NCBI GenBank assembly: GCA_029561145.1
Contig: JAKQJM010000061.1
Coordinates: 1 to 64,000, forward strand
Source of the DNA: Pseudomonadota bacterium
GTDB lineage: Bacteria; Pseudomonadota; Gammaproteobacteria; Xanthomonadales; Rhodanobacteraceae
Direction: 5' to 3'
Length of the DNA: 64,000 nt
Positions 62,372-64,000 of the stretch are shown here, piece by piece. Numbering within the stretch: the stretch's first letter is position 1; every line of letters begins with the position of its first letter. The translations under genes and the position numbers were made by a program. The notes under the pieces were generated by a model that ran no database searches, was not told the DNA's origin, and worked only from the letters and a program-made list of their open reading frames with translations.

Positions 62372-64000
62372 TCACGTGCCATTGGCGTTGCTCGATGGCG
62401 CAGTCGACCGAAGCCTGGTGCCGCGAATGAAGCGCAACTTGCGCCGGAAACGGTAGTACTCGCCATCCGTGCATATCACGATGGTCTGGCCGGGAAGAGT
62501 GACTTCGCGGTGAATTCGATCACTCACAATTCCGCCCCCTGATCGTCGGACCAGCGAATACCAGGGCTTCAACGAAAAAGCGAGCAGGAACAACGGGTGT
62601 TCGGGGAATAGACGTGTGGGCTTTCGTGCAATCCAGATCTTGCGTGCGCCCAGACGCGTGATCTGCTCGTAAAGTCGATTGACCGCATCAGCATCGAGTC
62701 CATGAGCAAGCAATTTGTCGCCAAGTCTGATGGTCTGCCGCTCGGAATCGGCCGCATCAAGCAATGCCTGTCGTTCCGCTGCGACGCCATGAGCTGCCTT
62801 TGCAAGGTCGACCAACCCGCGCGTGTGGTAGAAATCACGCAAAGCCACATTGCCCGGAACGATAGCCGCTTCGTCCATGGCAATGGCCTTTTCGACCAAT
62901 TCGATACCTGATTCATCATCGTCAGCGAGCAACCGTGTGCCGAGCCAGTAGTTGAGTCCGGCGTGATCTGGATCCTGAGCAATCCGATCACCCAGAAGGG
63001 CGACAGCGGCGGCTCGCCCTTCTCCATGGAGTTCTTCCAGATTCGCGTATTCGATGAGCTCGTCCGTAGAACGCGAAGCGTTGTTCCAGAGCTTGCGCTG
63101 GGCCGCAAGACGATTGCGCGCCTCCCAGACTTCCGAATATCGACGGCGCCAGTCCTCACTCACATGAAATTGCCACCGACCATCCAGCTTCCGAATGACC
63201 TGCTCGCGAACCGGGCCAAGCAAATAGTCGGCGCTTGAGCCTTCGGCCGGGCGCTTGAAACAGGCGCTTCCACCAATCGCACGCAAACGGTCGGCCAAAC
63301 CAGGATGCGTATCCGTCGAATCTGCCGGTTGCGCCAGGATCTCACCCATCCAGATCTCGACATCACGATCGTCGAGCTCACGATTGACCGCTTCGCCAAG
63401 CGCAGCATGTGGCGCAAACGAGGGTTGAGGCATCGTGTCCGCTTTCGCGTAGACGCCCGGCCAGTACTTGGCGCCGAGATAACGCCCAACCACCGCAGTA
63501 GTCGTGAGCGCTTCGGCCAATTGGTTCACCGAAGTCACGCGAGCAGCCACCGCATCGGCCTCAAATTCGTTGGCCCGCGCCAGCGGGAAACTGTACGCAT
63601 TGAATCTCGGCACGTACCAGGTGAAAAAACCTCTGAACAGCGCAAGACCGGCGCTCTGCCTGCGCTCCAACTCATCGAGCAGTTGCGACCAGATCCTGCG
63701 CAAGCGATACAACCAGTTTCCGAAACGCGCGTGCCCTCCCGCGAGATGCCCGAACTCATGGGCAAGAATGGCATCGAGCTGCGTCGGCGACACGCTTTTC
63801 ATCAATGGCATACCGACCAACAGATAGTTGGCATGCCATCCGACGGGTCCAAGTCGCGGGATCTGGACCACGGCCGCATTGAAATCATCCGTTATCACGA
63901 CGCGATGAAAACGGGGAGCGCGCAACTTCTTTCGAAGCACACGAATGCGCTCGAACAATGCCGGCGCCATGCGCCGATCTACGACGTATCCCTGCGGCGC
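62372..64000 (-). CDS. M48-family metallopeptidase with TPR-like C-terminus (5' end outside the window)
   Basis: The frame is open to the right edge, so the N-terminus (probably TM segments) is missing. The visible part has ITDDFNAAVVQIPR, the zinc site HEFGH (ILAHEFGHLAGGHARFGNW), and the third ligand region ANEFEADAVAA, as in Ste24/HtpX-like peptidases. About 300 further residues contain TPR-like helices and end in a basic tail. Membrane-linked proteolysis is inferred; substrate unknown. Confidence 0.88.
   Translation of the reverse strand, partial: APQGYVVDRRMAPALFERIRVLRKKLRAPRFHRVVITDDFNAAVVQIPRLGPVGWHANYLLVGMPLMKSVSPTQLDAILAHEFGHLAGGHARFGNWLYRLRRIWSQLLDELERRQSAGLALFRGFFTWYVPRFNAYSFPLARANEFEADAVAARVTSVNQLAEALTTTAVVGRYLGAKYWPGVYAKADTMPQPSFAPHAALGEAVNRELDDRDVEIWMGEILAQPADSTDTHPGLADRLRAIGGSACFKRPAEGSSADYLLGPVREQVIRKLDGRWQFHVSEDWRRRYSEVWEARNRLAAQRKLWNNASRSTDELIEYANLEELHGEGRAAAVALLGDRIAQDPDHAGLNYWLGTRLLADDDESGIELVEKAIAMDEAAIVPGNVALRDFYHTRGLVDLAKAAHGVAAERQALLDAADSERQTIRLGDKLLAHGLDADAVNRLYEQITRLGARKIWIARKPTRLFPEHPLFLLAFSLKPWYSLVRRSGGGIVSDRIHREVTLPGQTIVICTDGEYYRFRRKLRFIRGTRLRSTAPSSNANGT

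Overview
The window is high-GC bacterial chromosome from a gammaproteobacterium, most likely of the Lysobacterales/Xanthomonadales (Rhodanobacteraceae-like). The evidence is the petABC-sspA-sspB order, a purEK pair, a grxD gene, a DUF1631 protein, an Oar-like TonB-dependent receptor, a HiPIP, and an ECF sigma factor paired with a TPR Ser/Thr kinase. This assignment is from family knowledge; no rRNA or other taxonomic marker is present.

Region 1 (64-4745) is a compact integrative element in the 3' end of a tRNA-Asn gene, bounded by 46-bp direct repeats. All its genes read on the minus strand: a DUF262 protein and a HEPN protein (overlapping, AT-rich cargo), a branched inverted-repeat structure that looks like a replication origin, a Rep_trans-type initiator, a small HTH protein and a tyrosine integrase. 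The integrase 3' codons contain a replacement tRNA terminator. There are no virion or conjugation genes.

Region 2 (4753-44092) is mostly housekeeping and envelope genes. It holds an RND permease and its adaptor, ppnN, a TonB-dependent receptor, grxD-SDR-marC, sodB, purEK, DUF1631, nadC (without a canonical start codon), an FHA protein with a Ser/Thr kinase-SUMF protein, sspAB, petABC, a DegS-like protease, a lytic transglycosylase, miaB, a DUF885 peptidase, rlmJ, slp, a CDF transporter, an L,D-transpeptidase, trmO and a HiPIP.

Region 3 (41907-57768) is accessory and visibly remodelled. It has two alpha/beta hydrolases plus an internally deleted relative, two paralogous secreted beta-helix proteins of equal length, a secreted Asp-box (BNR) propeller, an ECF sigma factor-TPR kinase pair, an epoxide hydrolase, a junction of two gene fragments (VOC and beta-helix) and a mosaic of tRNA-Ser pieces with two copies of a structured repeat. 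The three secreted proteins end in a similar short C-terminal motif (consensus roughly R-[IV]-F-x-x-x-F-[DE]) despite two unrelated folds, which suggests a shared sorting signal.

Region 4 (57796-64000) contains an M48 protease, a second SUMF-domain protein, RNase D, a tRNA-Ala with an exceptionally long terminator hairpin, and a partial M48 protease running off the right edge.

Most promising leads: the tRNA-Asn element with its DUF262-HEPN cargo and branched origin-like structure; the shared C-terminal motif of the secreted proteins; and the covarying structured repeat that joins tRNA-Ser T-arm sequence.
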